From assembly GCF_008806345.1 (NCBI RefSeq), contig NZ_VZZJ01000003.1, positions 124,001-188,000 of the forward strand: DNA of 64,000 bases, in the 5' to 3' direction. The notes under the pieces were generated by a model. That model saw nothing but the letters and a program-made list of their open reading frames with translations. It did not search any database and had not been told where the DNA came from. The stretch comes from Methylobacterium planeticum (lineage in GTDB: Bacteria > Pseudomonadota > Alphaproteobacteria > Rhizobiales > Beijerinckiaceae). Of the stretch, positions 44,443 to 54,537 are shown piece by piece (position 1 is the stretch's first letter; each line of letters starts with the position of its first letter). The position numbers and the translations under genes were made by a program.

Positions 44443-45033
44443 ATGACCCCAGAGCAGGTGCTCGAAGAGTTCCGCAATGCCGGGGCATTGCTCGAAGGGC
44501 ATTTCATCCTGAGCTCGGGTCTGCACTCCGGCGTGTTCCTTCAGAAGATGGCGATCTTCTCCGAGCCGCCGCGCACCGAGCGCCTGTGCCGCGCCCTGGC
44601 GGAGGCGATCGAGGCACGGTTCGGTGCGATCGATATCGTGGTTTCGCCGGCCATCGGCGGGATCGTTCCGGGGTACGAGACTGCCCGCCATCTCGGCGCC
44701 CGGGCGATATTCGTGGAGCGCGATCCCGGTGGTCCGTTCACGCTGCGGCGCGGTTTCAGCATCCCGAAGGGAAAGCGCGCCGTCATCGTCGAGGACATCG
44801 TCACGACCGGTCTGTCGGCGCGCGAATGTCTGGCGTCCTTGACGGACGAGGCCGGAGAGATCGTGGGAGCCGCCTGCCTCATCGATCGATCCGGCGGGCG
44901 CGGTGAGATCGGCTTGCCGCTTCTGTCCCTCGTGACGCTGGATATCCCGGCCTATCCAGCCGACGCCCTGCCCCCGGAACTGGCTGCAATTCCTGCGGTC
45001 AAGCCCGGGAGTCGGGCACAGCAGAAGTCCTGA
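44443..45033 (+). CDS. pyrE: Orotate phosphoribosyltransferase
   Basis: A 196-residue enzyme making OMP from orotate and PRPP in pyrimidine synthesis. Signatures: [34 protein letters not shown], the PRPP loop [17 protein letters not shown], and the flexible-loop lysines PKGKR. The ATG at 44443 has GGAG about 10 bases ahead; ATG 44422 is an alternative adding seven residues. It follows rsh by 80 bases on the same strand. Confidence 0.95.
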   Translation: MTPEQVLEEFRNAGALLEGHFILSSGLHSGVFLQKMAIFSEPPRTERLCRALAEAIEARFGAIDIVVSPAIGGIVPGYETARHLGARAIFVERDPGGPFTLRRGFSIPKGKRAVIVEDIVTTGLSARECLASLTDEAGEIVGAACLIDRSGGRGEIGLPLLSLVTLDIPAYPADALPPELAAIPAVKPGSRAQQKS

Positions 45034-45431
45034 TCCTCATCCGGTGACATCCCGCGCACAAGCGCCCGCGACACCACGCTGCCCGACGAATGTTTACCTT
45101 AGGTTCATGAGCTATCGCTCAGACAGCGATGTATTCCGTCACGGGCGAGCCGATGTCCAGCAATCTCGCTTGACATAAAGCACTTAGCCCCTCAAAGCTC
45201 AGACGAGCCGTCCTACGCCGTTGTTAATGCAAAACTGTTTTCATTGAAGCGCCGAGCGTGCCCCGATTGCAGTGGAAGGTTTTTATCTGGAGATCGTAAT
45301 GTGCGGCGTTGCCGTCGCATTCGCTCAAATTTCGAATTCCATTAATTTAGCAATATTTGTTGTTCGAGCTGCTTGAACGCAGTTCTACCGCCCGCTCCAC
45401 TCGTTACCCTCATTGATAGTTGGATCGTGCC
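45034..45431. other. 398-base AT-rich leader region before the NYN gene
   Basis: No coding frame is supported. Bases about 45160-45400 are clearly poorer in GC than the flanking genes. A TTGACA lies at 45170-45175 without a convincing -10 at 16-18 bases. The stretch probably holds the NYN promoter(s) and an untranslated leader; a small RNA cannot be excluded. Confidence 0.45.
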
Positions 45432-46097
45432 ATGAGCACATTGCAGCGCAGCGCCCTGTTTATCGACGGTGCAAATCTTTATGCGACTACGAAGGCGCTC
45501 GGTTTCGATATTGACTACAAGCGATTGTTGAAGGAATTTCAGAGTCGAGACAATCTGATCCGCGCTTTCTACTACACAGCCATGATCGAGGACCAGGAAT
45601 ATTCCTCCATTCGACCGCTGATTGATTGGCTCGACTACAATGGCTACCGCGTCGTGACGAAGCCTGTGAAGGAATTCACAGACTCGATGGGGCGTCGCAA
45701 GTTCAAGGGCAACATGGACATCGAACTCGCGATCGATGCCCTCGAACTGGCTCCGTATATCGAGCACATGGTGCTGTTCTCCGGCGATGGAGATTTCAGG
45801 TCTCTGGTCGAGGCGATGCAGCGGCGCGGCGTCAAGGTGACCGTCGTCTCCACGATCCAGACCCAGCCCGCGATGATCGCGGATGACCTGCGCCGGCAAG
45901 CCGACGAATTTCTGGATCTCGTGCACCTCATCGGCAAGGTTGGCCGCGATCCGGGCGAGCGCTCGGGCCGTCCGGCCGGAGAGAACGGCCGCCCCGCCCG
46001 GGACCTCGCGGACCGCCCGGCCCGGGCCAATCCCGGCTTGGAAACCCGGTACGGCATCCGGCAAGCGGCAACGGTGGACGAACCCGCCGAAAAATAG
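45432..46097 (+). CDS. LabA/DUF88 family NYN-domain protein
   Basis: A 221-residue protein with a PIN-like NYN ribonuclease domain. The acidic active-site residues are in ALFIDGANLYA (Asp), KGNMDIELAIDAL and LFSGDGDFRSLVEAM. NYN proteins of the LabA group are predicted RNases; the eukaryotic and bacterial members characterised act on RNA. The C-terminal 55 residues are Arg/Pro/Gly-rich and disordered and may bind RNA. The ATG at 45432 is used; TTG 45420 would add four residues. It is followed by smpB (convergent), a ribosome-rescue gene. Confidence 0.88.
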   Translation: MSTLQRSALFIDGANLYATTKALGFDIDYKRLLKEFQSRDNLIRAFYYTAMIEDQEYSSIRPLIDWLDYNGYRVVTKPVKEFTDSMGRRKFKGNMDIELAIDALELAPYIEHMVLFSGDGDFRSLVEAMQRRGVKVTVVSTIQTQPAMIADDLRRQADEFLDLVHLIGKVGRDPGERSGRPAGENGRPARDLADRPARANPGLETRYGIRQAATVDEPAEK

Positions 46098-46132
46098 TTC
46101 TTGGATCGACTCATCCACGGATCTCGCCGGAT

Positions 46133-46149
46133 CCGCAGCAAAGCTGCGG
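46133..46149 (+). other. Hairpin after the NYN gene
   Basis: Perfect stem CCGCAGC / GCTGCGG with an AAA loop, 35 bases past the stop. It is followed by TTCT only, so it is at best a weak terminator or an RNA 3'-end stabiliser. Confidence 0.4.
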
Positions 46150-46333
46150 TTCTGCGGGTGCCCGGATCGACCGCTTTCATGGCGACGCGATCGTTTCAGA
46201 TGGGAATCGGTCGACGGACGAGCGGCCGCGTCATCTTCGGTGAGAACCCGCGTGCCCGCGGACAATTTTTCGAACTCAGATTCTCTGCAGACGCTCCGCT
46301 CAGGATAATCGTCTTGCCGCGTCTCGACGGAGA

Positions 46334-46807
46334 TCAGCCCCGATCGCGAAGCAGGCGTGCGCGATCACGCTCCCAGTCTCTCTGCTTCGACGTCTCGCGC
46401 TTGTCGTGGAGCTGCTTACCCTTGCCGAGGCCGAGTTCAACCTTCGCGCGCCCTTGATCGTTGAAGTAGATCTTCAGCGGAACCACCGTGTAGCCCTGCC
46501 GCTGCGTCGCGCCGATGAGCTTGTCGATCTGGCGGCGATGCAGGAGCAGCCGGCGCGGCCGCTTCGTGTCGTGATTGAAGCGGTTCGCCTCCAAGTATTC
46601 GGGGATGTAGGCGTTGAACAGCATTAGGTCGTTACCGGAGGCCCCCGCATAGGCTTCGCCGATCGTCGCCTTGCCATTGCGCAGGGATTTCACCTCGGTG
46701 CCGGTCAGCGAGATGCCGGCCTCAAGGGTTTCCAGGATCGCGTAATGGAAGCGCGCGGCACGGTTGTCGGCCACGACGCGGCGGGCGGGATCAGGTTTCG
46801 GAGCCAT
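46334..46807 (-). CDS. smpB: SsrA-binding protein SmpB
   Basis: A 157-residue tmRNA partner in trans-translation. The family beta-barrel is complete: [25 protein letters not shown]-like loop, [31 protein letters not shown] and [31 protein letters not shown], then a basic C-terminal helix ([14 protein letters not shown]) that enters the ribosome mRNA channel. No tmRNA gene is visible nearby. It lies downstream of dapA on the same strand, with a small perfect hairpin (46827-46843) between them. Confidence 0.96.
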   Translation of the reverse strand: MAPKPDPARRVVADNRAARFHYAILETLEAGISLTGTEVKSLRNGKATIGEAYAGASGNDLMLFNAYIPEYLEANRFNHDTKRPRRLLLHRRQIDKLIGATQRQGYTVVPLKIYFNDQGRAKVELGLGKGKQLHDKRETSKQRDWERDRARLLRDRG

Positions 46808-46892
46808 CTCATCGCAGGGTCAGGTGGGCCGCATCGTGCGGCCGAGCGCGTTCATATGGGGCGTCGATCCGCTCTCCGCGAGATCCGACCGC

Positions 46893-47792
46893 TCAGACCT
46901 CGAGCAGCCCGGCATGGCGAAGCGCGGCATCGACGATGCGACGGGTCTCGTCGCCGACCGGGAGTAGCGGCAGGCGTACGTCTTCCGACATATGGCCGAG
47001 CTTTGCCAGCGCGTACTTCACGGGTGAGGGGTTCGTCTCGAGGAACAGACTGGTGTGGAGCGGCAGCAGCTTGTCCTGAATCTGCAAGGCCTTGGCATAG
47101 TCCCCGCCCAGCGTGGCCTCCTGCAGATCGGCGCAGAGCCGCGGTGCCACGTTCGACACCACCGAGATGCAGCCGCAACCGCCATGGGCATTGAAGCCGA
47201 GCGCCGTCGCATCTTCGCCAGAAAGCTGGACGAAGTCTTCTCCCATGGCTTGGCGCTGCAGGCTGACACGGTCGAGCTTGGCCGTGGCGTCCTTCACGCC
47301 GGCGATGTTCTTGAGTTCGAACAGGCGCTTCATCGTGTCGACGCTCATGTCGACAACTGAGCGGCCGGGGATGTTGTAGATGATGATCGGGATGCCGATA
47401 GCGTCGTTGACCGCCTTGAAGTGCGCGTACAGTCCTGCCTGCGTCGGCTTGTTGTAGTAGGGCGTGACGATGAGGACCGCGTCCGCCCCGGCCTTCTCCG
47501 CATGACGCGCGCGCTCAACGGCCTCCGCGGTCGAGTTGGAGCCGGCACCGGCCACGACAGGCACACGGCCGCCCGCCTCGTCGATGCAGACCTCGACAAC
47601 ACGATCGTGCTCGGAATGGCTGAGGGTCGGCGTCTCGCCGGTCGTGCCAACGGGCACGAGGCCGTGAGTTCCTTGATCGATCTGCCAGCTCACGAAGGAC
47701 CGGAAGGCCGCTTCGTCGAAGGCGCCTTCGCGGAACGGGGTCGCGAGGGCGGTCATCGAGCCCCTCAGGCGTCGAGCGTTCGTATCGGTCAT
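46893..47792 (-). CDS. dapA: 4-hydroxy-tetrahydrodipicolinate synthase
   Basis: A 299-residue TIM-barrel aldolase condensing pyruvate with aspartate semialdehyde, the first lysine/DAP-specific step. The Schiff-base Lys is in [10 protein letters not shown] (about residue 174), the proton-relay Tyr in [17 protein letters not shown], and GTTGE for carboxylate binding is present. ATG 47792 is used; ATG 47756, with GAGGGG a few bases ahead, would drop 12 residues and give MTALATPF, close to the family start, so the true start is open. Confidence 0.94.
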   Translation of the reverse strand: MTDTNARRLRGSMTALATPFREGAFDEAAFRSFVSWQIDQGTHGLVPVGTTGETPTLSHSEHDRVVEVCIDEAGGRVPVVAGAGSNSTAEAVERARHAEKAGADAVLIVTPYYNKPTQAGLYAHFKAVNDAIGIPIIIYNIPGRSVVDMSVDTMKRLFELKNIAGVKDATAKLDRVSLQRQAMGEDFVQLSGEDATALGFNAHGGCGCISVVSNVAPRLCADLQEATLGGDYAKALQIQDKLLPLHTSLFLETNPSPVKYALAKLGHMSEDVRLPLLPVGDETRRIVDAALRHAGLLEV

Positions 47793-47974
47793 CCTGGCGT
47801 TCCCGGCCGGTCGTTTCCTGCGCCGGATACCCGGCCTCCCGCTTCATGCGGCGGCGCAGACATAGGCCTTCCGCCACGCCTGCGCAAACGCTCTGCGAAC
47901 GCGGTTAATGACTTCTTTAGGGGGCCGGAGCGAGCCTGTGCCCTGTCCGCTCTCGTCGGGGACTGATCGGAGCC

Positions 47975-50254
47975 ATGGCCTCTCTCACACGCTCGCGCCT
48001 CTCGTCCCTGGCCTTCGCTCTCACGGCCAGCGTGACCCTCACCGTGCTCGCGGCCCGCGCTGGCGTCGAGGGGGGCGAGGCAGCCTCGCAGCCGACGCCC
48101 CCCGCGAGCGACGCGGTCGCGCCCTCGCAGCAGGTTCAGGATGCGCAGCCTATCCTCGACCCGGCCGCAGCGGACGCCCTGCGCGTCGAGGCGAAGGCAA
48201 CGGAACCGGGCAAGATGGTACCAGCCGCCGCGGCCTACGCCTCGGCCGACCCTGATGCACCGATCGCCTTCCCGCTGCCCGATGCCGGCGTGACGCCGGC
48301 AGCGCCAGTGCCGGAGGTGCCGGATCCGAACCGCGCAGCACGGGCGGGGGATACCGACGTCACCCTCCTGCGGCAGGCGATCGATCTCTACCGGAAGGGC
48401 AAGGTCGCGGACGGAGACCGCCTGCGCGACAGCTTCACCGACCCGGCGCCGCGGATGCTCCTGGAATGGATCGCGATCCGCGCCGGCGCCGGCATCGGCT
48501 TCGAGCGCACGGTCGCCTTCACCCGCGCGAACCCGGCCTGGCCGGCGGGCCCGCTCCTGCGGCGCCGGGCCGAGGAGGCGCTGCTCACGGAGCGCAAGAG
48601 CCCGGCCGTGGTGCGCGCATTCTTCGCGACGGCGAAGCCCTCGAGCGCGCCGGGCAAGTTCGCACTTGCTCTCGCGTTCAAGACGGAGTCCCTCGATGCG
48701 GATGCGGCGGTCCTCGTGCGCGAGTTGTGGCGCGAGGAGACGTTCGGCCGGTCGCTCGAGGGGAAGGTGCTCGATGCCTTTCCGGGCGTGCTGACGCGGG
48801 TCGATCATCGTTACCGCATGGAGCGCGCCCTCCTGAAGGAGGATTGGGAAGCGGCGGGTCGTGCCGCCGGCTACGCGGGCGGCGCCTACGTGAGCCTCGT
48901 GCGGGCACGCCGGGCCGTCGAGGACAAGAGCTCGGGCGCTCTGGCAGCCCTCAACGCCGTGCCGCCGTCCCTGCGAAACGACGCATCCTACATCCTGTCC
49001 CGGGCGCAGTATCTGCGCCGCGCCGACAAGCCCACCGAGGCGGCCGCGATGCTCGCCACCGCGCCGACCAACCCCGATGTTCTCGTCGATGGGGACGAGT
49101 GGTGGGTCGAGCGCCGGATCGTCGCCCGCAAGCTCCTCGATCTCGGGGATGCCAAGGCTGCCTACGGCGTGGCCGGCGGACACAGCGCCCGCACGGTGGA
49201 AAAGCGGATCGAGGCCGAGTTCCATGCGGGTTGGATCGCGCTGCGCTTCGGCAATGATCCCACAACGGCGGCGCGCCACTTCGCGCAGGCCGCAAGCATT
49301 GCCGAAACGCCGATCTCACTCGCTCGGACGGCCTATTGGCAGGGCCGCGCCGCCGAGGCGCAGCAAGATCCTGCGCAAGCCAAGCTCTTCTACGAGAAGG
49401 CCGCCCTACAGCCGATCGCGTATTACGGACAGCTCGCCCGGGCGAAGCTCGGCCAGACCAGCCTCCCGCTTCGTGCACCGACCGACCTCGATGTTACGGC
49501 GCGGGCGGCCTTCGAAGACCGGCTCTGCATCCGAGCCCTGCGCCTCCTCGGCGCGGCCTCGCTCAAGGAACTCGCGCTTCCGCTCTACATCGATACCGCG
49601 CAGAGGCTCACGGACCCGAGCGACCTGCAGGCGCTCGGCGACCTCGCCGTCGAGATGAAGGACCCGCGCGCCCTCGTGGCCATCGGCAAGCTCGCCGTGC
49701 AGCGCGGACTGCCTCTCGATGCACACGCCTATCCGACAATCGGTATCCCGAGCTACGAGGCGTTCTCGGCCGTGCCGCTGGTGGAGAAGGCGATGGTGTT
49801 CGCGATCGCCCGGCAGGAAAGTCAGTTCGATCCACGCGCGCAATCGGGCGTCGGTGCCCGCGGCCTGATGCAGATGATGCCGGCCACCGCCCAGCGGACG
49901 GCTCGCCGGGTCAGCGCCGCCTACGATCAGGACCGCCTGACCAGTGATCCGGCCTACAATGCCCGCCTCGGCCAAGCCCACCTCGGCGAGTTGATGGAGG
50001 ATTGGCGTGGCTCCTACATCCTCGCCTTCGCCTCCTACAATGCGGGCGGTGGCAACGTGAAGAAGTGGATCGATGCCTACGGTGATCCACGCAAGGGCGA
50101 GGTCGATCCAGTCGATTGGGTCGAGCGGATTCCCTTCACCGAGACGCGCAATTACGTGCAGCGCGTGATGGAGAATCTGCAGGTCTATCGCACGCGGCTC
50201 GATGGCAAGAGCGCGCTCCTGATCGAGGGCGACCTACACCGGGGAGCCCGTTAG
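47975..50254 (+). CDS. slt: Soluble lytic murein transglycosylase (Slt type)
   Basis: A 759-residue periplasmic enzyme cutting peptidoglycan to 1,6-anhydromuropeptides. The signal peptide is residues 1-32, followed by an Ala/Pro linker, a long alpha-superhelix of short repeats (residues about 125-600) and the C-terminal SLT domain. The catalytic Glu is in FAIARQESQF; GARGLMQMMPATAQ and FASYNAGGGNVKKW complete the site. Start at ATG 47975. It overlaps the next, opposite-strand gene by 4 bases. Confidence 0.94.
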   Translation: MASLTRSRLSSLAFALTASVTLTVLAARAGVEGGEAASQPTPPASDAVAPSQQVQDAQPILDPAAADALRVEAKATEPGKMVPAAAAYASADPDAPIAFPLPDAGVTPAAPVPEVPDPNRAARAGDTDVTLLRQAIDLYRKGKVADGDRLRDSFTDPAPRMLLEWIAIRAGAGIGFERTVAFTRANPAWPAGPLLRRRAEEALLTERKSPAVVRAFFATAKPSSAPGKFALALAFKTESLDADAAVLVRELWREETFGRSLEGKVLDAFPGVLTRVDHRYRMERALLKEDWEAAGRAAGYAGGAYVSLVRARRAVEDKSSGALAALNAVPPSLRNDASYILSRAQYLRRADKPTEAAAMLATAPTNPDVLVDGDEWWVERRIVARKLLDLGDAKAAYGVAGGHSARTVEKRIEAEFHAGWIALRFGNDPTTAARHFAQAASIAETPISLARTAYWQGRAAEAQQDPAQAKLFYEKAALQPIAYYGQLARAKLGQTSLPLRAPTDLDVTARAAFEDRLCIRALRLLGAASLKELALPLYIDTAQRLTDPSDLQALGDLAVEMKDPRALVAIGKLAVQRGLPLDAHAYPTIGIPSYEAFSAVPLVEKAMVFAIARQESQFDPRAQSGVGARGLMQMMPATAQRTARRVSAAYDQDRLTSDPAYNARLGQAHLGELMEDWRGSYILAFASYNAGGGNVKKWIDAYGDPRKGEVDPVDWVERIPFTETRNYVQRVMENLQVYRTRLDGKSALLIEGDLHRGAR

Positions 50255-50547
50255 CGATCAGCCCCGGCGCTCCGCGACGGGTACTTCCCCAAGCTCTTCA
50301 ACAGGAGAGCGCTGCTCAGGCAGCCGACGAGGTAGACGGGCAGAATCAGGGCCGCCGCCTCGACGGAAAACCCGATGAGGCCGGACAGGATACCCGATTG
50401 CGCGAGGCCTGCCAGCAGGAGCGCGGCACCGAGAAGTCCGAGGGGAACGACGCGCCGGTCCGGCAAGCCCATGACGCCGCCGATGGCAAGACCGAGGAGG
50501 AGCGCCCCGGCAAGGCCGGGCCAGAGAGCTGACAGCAATGCGGTCAC
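50251..50547 (-). CDS. Small membrane protein with three predicted helices
   Basis: A 98-residue hydrophobic protein with helices near residues 8-27, 35-53 and 60-86 and the short polar loop PDRRVV. The tail is basic (LLKSLGKYPSRSAGADR). It begins at GTG 50547 with no strong ribosome site, and its end overlaps slt by 4 bases. No family recognised. The clean alternation of helices and loops argues for a real gene. Confidence 0.6.
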   Translation of the reverse strand: MTALLSALWPGLAGALLLGLAIGGVMGLPDRRVVPLGLLGAALLLAGLAQSGILSGLIGFSVEAAALILPVYLVGCLSSALLLKSLGKYPSRSAGADR

Positions 50548-50713
50548 GGACAGAATTTCTTCTTGGCGAGGAAGTCACGAGGTCGTCGATGGGGAGCGCA
50601 GGCGTCGCTGGCTGCTCCTGCCGCCATCTCCGCGTTGAGGCAAGCACCCAATTCGTGTCCCGTCTCGATCAAGACCGGAAGCGATCCTAGGCTTCAGTCG
50701 AAGTTTCGGGTGA

Positions 50714-52693
50714 TCAGCGAAGCGCGAAGCTCATCTCGGATCGCTTCGCATCCGAGACCTCGGGCGCTACGGCGGTGATCTGATCCGGCGCGACACCGGC
50801 CTGGAGCAGGTACTCGACGATGACGAGCGCCCGGAGCCGCGGCAGATCAGGTGGGGGCTCGTCCTCCCGCGCCTTGTCGTCGGGCTTCGATGCGCTCGCG
50901 GCTTTCGAGGATTTGCTCGCGGGCTTCGCGGCGTCCTTTCCGGATTCCTTCACGGACTTCGGAGGCTCCTTCGCGGCCTGCGGCGGGGCAGACTTTGTCA
51001 CGGGCGCGGGCTCCGGCGCAGAGGCTGCGGGAGCCGGCGGCTTGACCGCATTCGGTGGCGGTGTCGGGTCCACATGCCCCGTCACCGTGACGCGTAGGTC
51101 GGGACAGGCTTTGGCGAGCACCGCAAGGTTATCCAGCACTGGATAGAAATCGGGTCTGATCGTGGTGGTGCCAGGCTCGAACCGCAGATGGCGGGCGGCC
51201 GTATCCACCTCGAACCGGGACCGACAGGTCTCGGCATCGCGACGCTCGGTCGGATTGCGGGCCTGCACGCGCGCCAGCGCGGTCCAGCCCGGGGGCATCA
51301 TCCCGGGCAGAGTCGCGTCGATGCGGCTGGCGCTCGCCGGGTAGAGGCTCTCGCCCGTGAGCACGAGACGGCGATCGTTCGCCGACAAGTCTCCGGATGC
51401 CAGCGTGGCGAGATTCGGTATCGCGACCTCAAATGCGCGCACGAGGCCATCCGGTGCCCCCGCGGCGAGGCGGGTCTTGTCGATGATACGCTCGCGGAAG
51501 AAGCGCGGCCGGAGGGCGATCAGCAGGCGCTCGCGCGCCGCGACGTCCGGCAGATGGCCTGTGAGCGTAACGCTCTCCGCCTCGCGTCGAATCGCGACAC
51601 GGTAGGGCGAGAGCGGCCGGACATTCAAGGCGACGGGCCGCGCCGCAACGCCAGCCGGTCGCTGATCTCGGATCAGCGCGTCGACCTCTCCCACGGCCTG
51701 AGCATCGAGGGCATATCCGGAAACACCGAGAGCGTCCTTGTCAAACTCGACCGCTCCCTCCTGAAGGAGCGCCACCACCGCGAACGCGAAGCGAGCCAGG
51801 GCGGCGCCATCAACGCTGGCGGGAAGGCCGCGCGCGGTCCGCATGCGGTCATCGACGAAGGCGCCGTCGGCAGCCTCAGTGGCGAGAGCGCGGACCCGTG
51901 CCCGCTCCGACTCGGAGGTGACGTAGCCCGTCAGAACCAGACCGCCCGCACGTCCTCGCTCGATCCCGAAGTGAAAATCCGGAACTGTCGGAGGCAGGAT
52001 ATCGGCGTGTCCGATGCTGAAGCCGAGAGGCGGGTTGGCGAGGGCGGTGCGCAACGCGTCATATTCCGCGACACCGACCGCCTCACCTTCGAAGGACAAT
52101 GTGGTGTCCTTCACGGTCGCGACGGCTCCACGCGCGAGGAGGCGCAGGCGTGCAACCGCGAAATGTGCGGCGGCGAGGAAATCTGGCGGCGCGCCCCGGG
52201 CAGCCTTGGATTCGTCGGTCAGGCTCACCGCCTCGGGGAGATCGGCCTTGAGGCTGCCCGCCAGCGTCGCACGCCCGATCTCGACGGGACGGCTGCCGGT
52301 CAGGGCGATCTGGTCTCCGGTCGAACGGGTCGCGATCCAGGCAAAGGGGGAAACCTCTTCCACGATCCCGATGCTGGAGACGACCCGACGCACGCCCGCC
52401 ACATCGGCGAGCCGTTCGAGGGCGCTGGCGCGCGCCTCGGCAGCGGGTGCTTCTCCCTTCGCGATGAGGTCGCGCCCCCGGGTTTCAACGCGAAGCCAGG
52501 GTTCGGTCCCGACGGCGCCCGTCGTCTCCACGACCCGGTCGGCGGCAGTAACGAGGGAGCGCTCGAGACGAGGCGCGCCCAAGTATGTCGTCGCCCCCCA
52601 GATCACGGTGAGAACCGGAAGCCCCAGGAGCCAGCTGGCTCGATGCTGACGAAGACGTTGCAAGCGGAACGACGGCACGACGGGTCTCGACAA
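50714..52693 (-). CDS. Multi-BON-like protein with interrupted OmpA C-terminal domain
   Basis: A 659-residue envelope protein. One N-terminal membrane helix (about residues 20-40) anchors it. Residues 40-460 contain several repeats resembling BON domains, each with a strand such as RVAIRREAESVTLTGHLPD and RAGGLVLTGYVTSES. The C-terminus has an OmpA-type peptidoglycan domain (LRFEPGTTTIRPDFYPVLDNLAVLAKACP, GHVDPT), but a Pro/Ala/Lys-rich insert of about 70 residues splits it before LRALVIVEYLLQAGV. It probably links inner membrane and cell wall. Downstream of the porin gene on the same strand. Confidence 0.84.
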   Translation of the reverse strand: MSRPVVPSFRLQRLRQHRASWLLGLPVLTVIWGATTYLGAPRLERSLVTAADRVVETTGAVGTEPWLRVETRGRDLIAKGEAPAAEARASALERLADVAGVRRVVSSIGIVEEVSPFAWIATRSTGDQIALTGSRPVEIGRATLAGSLKADLPEAVSLTDESKAARGAPPDFLAAAHFAVARLRLLARGAVATVKDTTLSFEGEAVGVAEYDALRTALANPPLGFSIGHADILPPTVPDFHFGIERGRAGGLVLTGYVTSESERARVRALATEAADGAFVDDRMRTARGLPASVDGAALARFAFAVVALLQEGAVEFDKDALGVSGYALDAQAVGEVDALIRDQRPAGVAARPVALNVRPLSPYRVAIRREAESVTLTGHLPDVAARERLLIALRPRFFRERIIDKTRLAAGAPDGLVRAFEVAIPNLATLASGDLSANDRRLVLTGESLYPASASRIDATLPGMMPPGWTALARVQARNPTERRDAETCRSRFEVDTAARHLRFEPGTTTIRPDFYPVLDNLAVLAKACPDLRVTVTGHVDPTPPPNAVKPPAPAASAPEPAPVTKSAPPQAAKEPPKSVKESGKDAAKPASKSSKAASASKPDDKAREDEPPPDLPRLRALVIVEYLLQAGVAPDQITAVAPEVSDAKRSEMSFALR

Positions 52694-52788
52694 ACGAAAA
52701 ACCGCAGGAACGGACCGATTTCAGCGAATCTTCGCGGCATCTTGAAGGCCACGGACGAAAGCGCGGCACGGGCGCCGAGAAAAGAAAA

Positions 52789-52808
52789 CCCCGGCCGTTG
52801 GGCCGGGG
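52789..52808 (-). terminator. Rho-independent terminator of the porin gene
   Basis: Stem CCCCGGCC / GGCCGGGG with loop GTTG. On the minus strand it is followed by TTTTCTTTT. It lies 60 bases beyond the porin stop and just upstream of the BON/OmpA gene. Confidence 0.85.
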
Positions 52809-52869
52809 TCTCGATGCATTGTCAGGCTAGGCGACCGCGTGGCCGGCTCGTCGAAGCCGGTCGAGCGTC

Positions 52870-54537
52870 CTAGAAGTCGCGCTGCACGCGGAAGCGAGCG
52901 TAGAAACCGTCCGTCGAGGACACCGTCCGGACCGGGACGCCAGCCACCGTCGTGGCACCGGCTGCGGTGAAACCCGGGCGATTGCCGTCCGCGATGCGGC
53001 CGTTGTTGACGCCGTAGCGCAGGTACGCGCCTTCCGCGCCGATATCGAGATCCTTCACCGGCGACCAGATCAAGCTCGCACCCGCGTAGGAGATATTCGT
53101 GTCACGCAGGATGTTGCTGAAGGCGAGCTGGTTGAAGGCCGTCGCGGTGCCCGGACCGATGTTCGGGATGCCAGCGAAGCCGATGCGCGCGAGCTGGGTG
53201 CGCGCACCCTGCGGCTGATAGGCCTCGCCGTAGGAGCCGAAGAAGGCCGAGCGCCACTCGGGTGTCCAGTAATGCAGGTAGGAGGCCGTGACCGTCCAGC
53301 TCTGCGACGTCTCGAGGCGGCCCGTCGCCGGGTTGAGAACGGCGTCGCTCATGTAGGGCTGGACACCGCCGACGATCGGGATGATCGAGGAGGCGATCAA
53401 CTCCCCCGCAACCGTCGAGTTGAAGCCCGAGTAGGACATGGCGCCATCGGCGTAGGCGCCCTGCAGGTAGAGGGTGTCGCCTGGAGCGATGAAAGGCAGA
53501 TTCAGCTTCACGCCACCCTGCACGGCCCAGCCGTAGACGTTGCTCGGACGCGCCACGTTCGCGACAAGCGGCGCGGCACCGCCGTTGACGCCCGTCAGGT
53601 TCAGAGCGCTGCCGATCCCCACCTCGTGTACTGCTGCCGAGAGCTGGAACGACCCCCAGGCCGCGTCGTAGCGCAGCGCGCCGACGAAGTCGGGCGTCCG
53701 ATTCTTCTGCGTGACGTCGAAATTCGCGAGGGCGACCGGCACGCCGGCCGCGTTGGTGATGTAGATCGGTGAGAAGGCCGTCGCATTCGCGAAGATGTTG
53801 AAGCCGGAATTGCCGGCGGTTCCGCCAGGCGCAACGTTGACGACGCTATTGATGCCGCCGGCATTTGCCGCGTAGCCCGCGAAGATCGGCTGGAAGCGGA
53901 AGGTCGGGTCTTCCATCGAGATCGTGGCCGACCAGCCCTCGCCGAACTTCGCCGTGTAGGCGAGGAGGTTCGTGGAGGGCGTGTCCGAGCCGCCCGAGAG
54001 GGCGATGATTTCGAAGTCGTGGGCGTAGAAGTCGAAGAACGAGGAGGCACGGCCGGCGGTGAGGCCGGCGAACTGCACGAAGGCCTTGTCGACGTTCACG
54101 TATTGCTGGGCGCGGCCGAACGTGTCGGGGCCGAGCGCCGGGAAGGCGTTGCCGTAGCGCTGCTGCGTGCCCGAGGTCATGTGCTGACCGGTGCGGCTCG
54201 CCACCTCGAGACGCGTGAAGGCGCGGAGCGTGCCGTAGGCGGTCTGCGTCCGGGCGTCGAGGTTGAAGCGGGCGAGGCCGCGGTACTGTGTGGTGTCGCC
54301 GGTCGTCGTGTTCCGGTTGTAACTGTTCAGATATCCCACTTCGAGACGAGCGCGGCCGGAGACGCGCAGGCAGGTGTCGGTGCCCGGGATGTAGAAGAAG
54401 CCGGCGCCGTAGGCCGAGCAGACGCGGACATACTCGACCGGGATCGCTTTCTTGACGGGAAGGTCAGCGGCCTGTGCTCCCGCGACGACGGTCATCCCCG
54501 CCACCGAACCCAGAAGTAGGCTCTTCACGAGCTTCAT
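52870..54537 (-). CDS. Alphaproteobacterial outer-membrane porin (Porin_2/Omp2b type)
   Basis: A 555-residue porin with signal peptide MKLVKSLLLGSVAGMTVVAGAQA. The mature start DLPVKKAIPVEYVRVCSAYGAGFFYIPGTDTCLRVSGR is the hallmark of the Rhizobiales Porin_2 family, with two Cys in the plug loop. The rest is a 16-strand pattern with aromatic girdles, ending FYARFRVQRDF with the terminal Phe needed for barrel assembly. It is longer than Omp2b owing to extended loops. ATG 54537 follows a strong GGAGG. It ends at a terminator. Confidence 0.93.
   Translation of the reverse strand: MKLVKSLLLGSVAGMTVVAGAQAADLPVKKAIPVEYVRVCSAYGAGFFYIPGTDTCLRVSGRARLEVGYLNSYNRNTTTGDTTQYRGLARFNLDARTQTAYGTLRAFTRLEVASRTGQHMTSGTQQRYGNAFPALGPDTFGRAQQYVNVDKAFVQFAGLTAGRASSFFDFYAHDFEIIALSGGSDTPSTNLLAYTAKFGEGWSATISMEDPTFRFQPIFAGYAANAGGINSVVNVAPGGTAGNSGFNIFANATAFSPIYITNAAGVPVALANFDVTQKNRTPDFVGALRYDAAWGSFQLSAAVHEVGIGSALNLTGVNGGAAPLVANVARPSNVYGWAVQGGVKLNLPFIAPGDTLYLQGAYADGAMSYSGFNSTVAGELIASSIIPIVGGVQPYMSDAVLNPATGRLETSQSWTVTASYLHYWTPEWRSAFFGSYGEAYQPQGARTQLARIGFAGIPNIGPGTATAFNQLAFSNILRDTNISYAGASLIWSPVKDLDIGAEGAYLRYGVNNGRIADGNRPGFTAAGATTVAGVPVRTVSSTDGFYARFRVQRDF

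Noticed and set aside
46800..46895. tmRNA gene next to smpB
   Set aside because: The smpB-dapA gap is under 90 bases with one small hairpin (46827-46843); no tRNA-like ends or tag-coding frame are visible.
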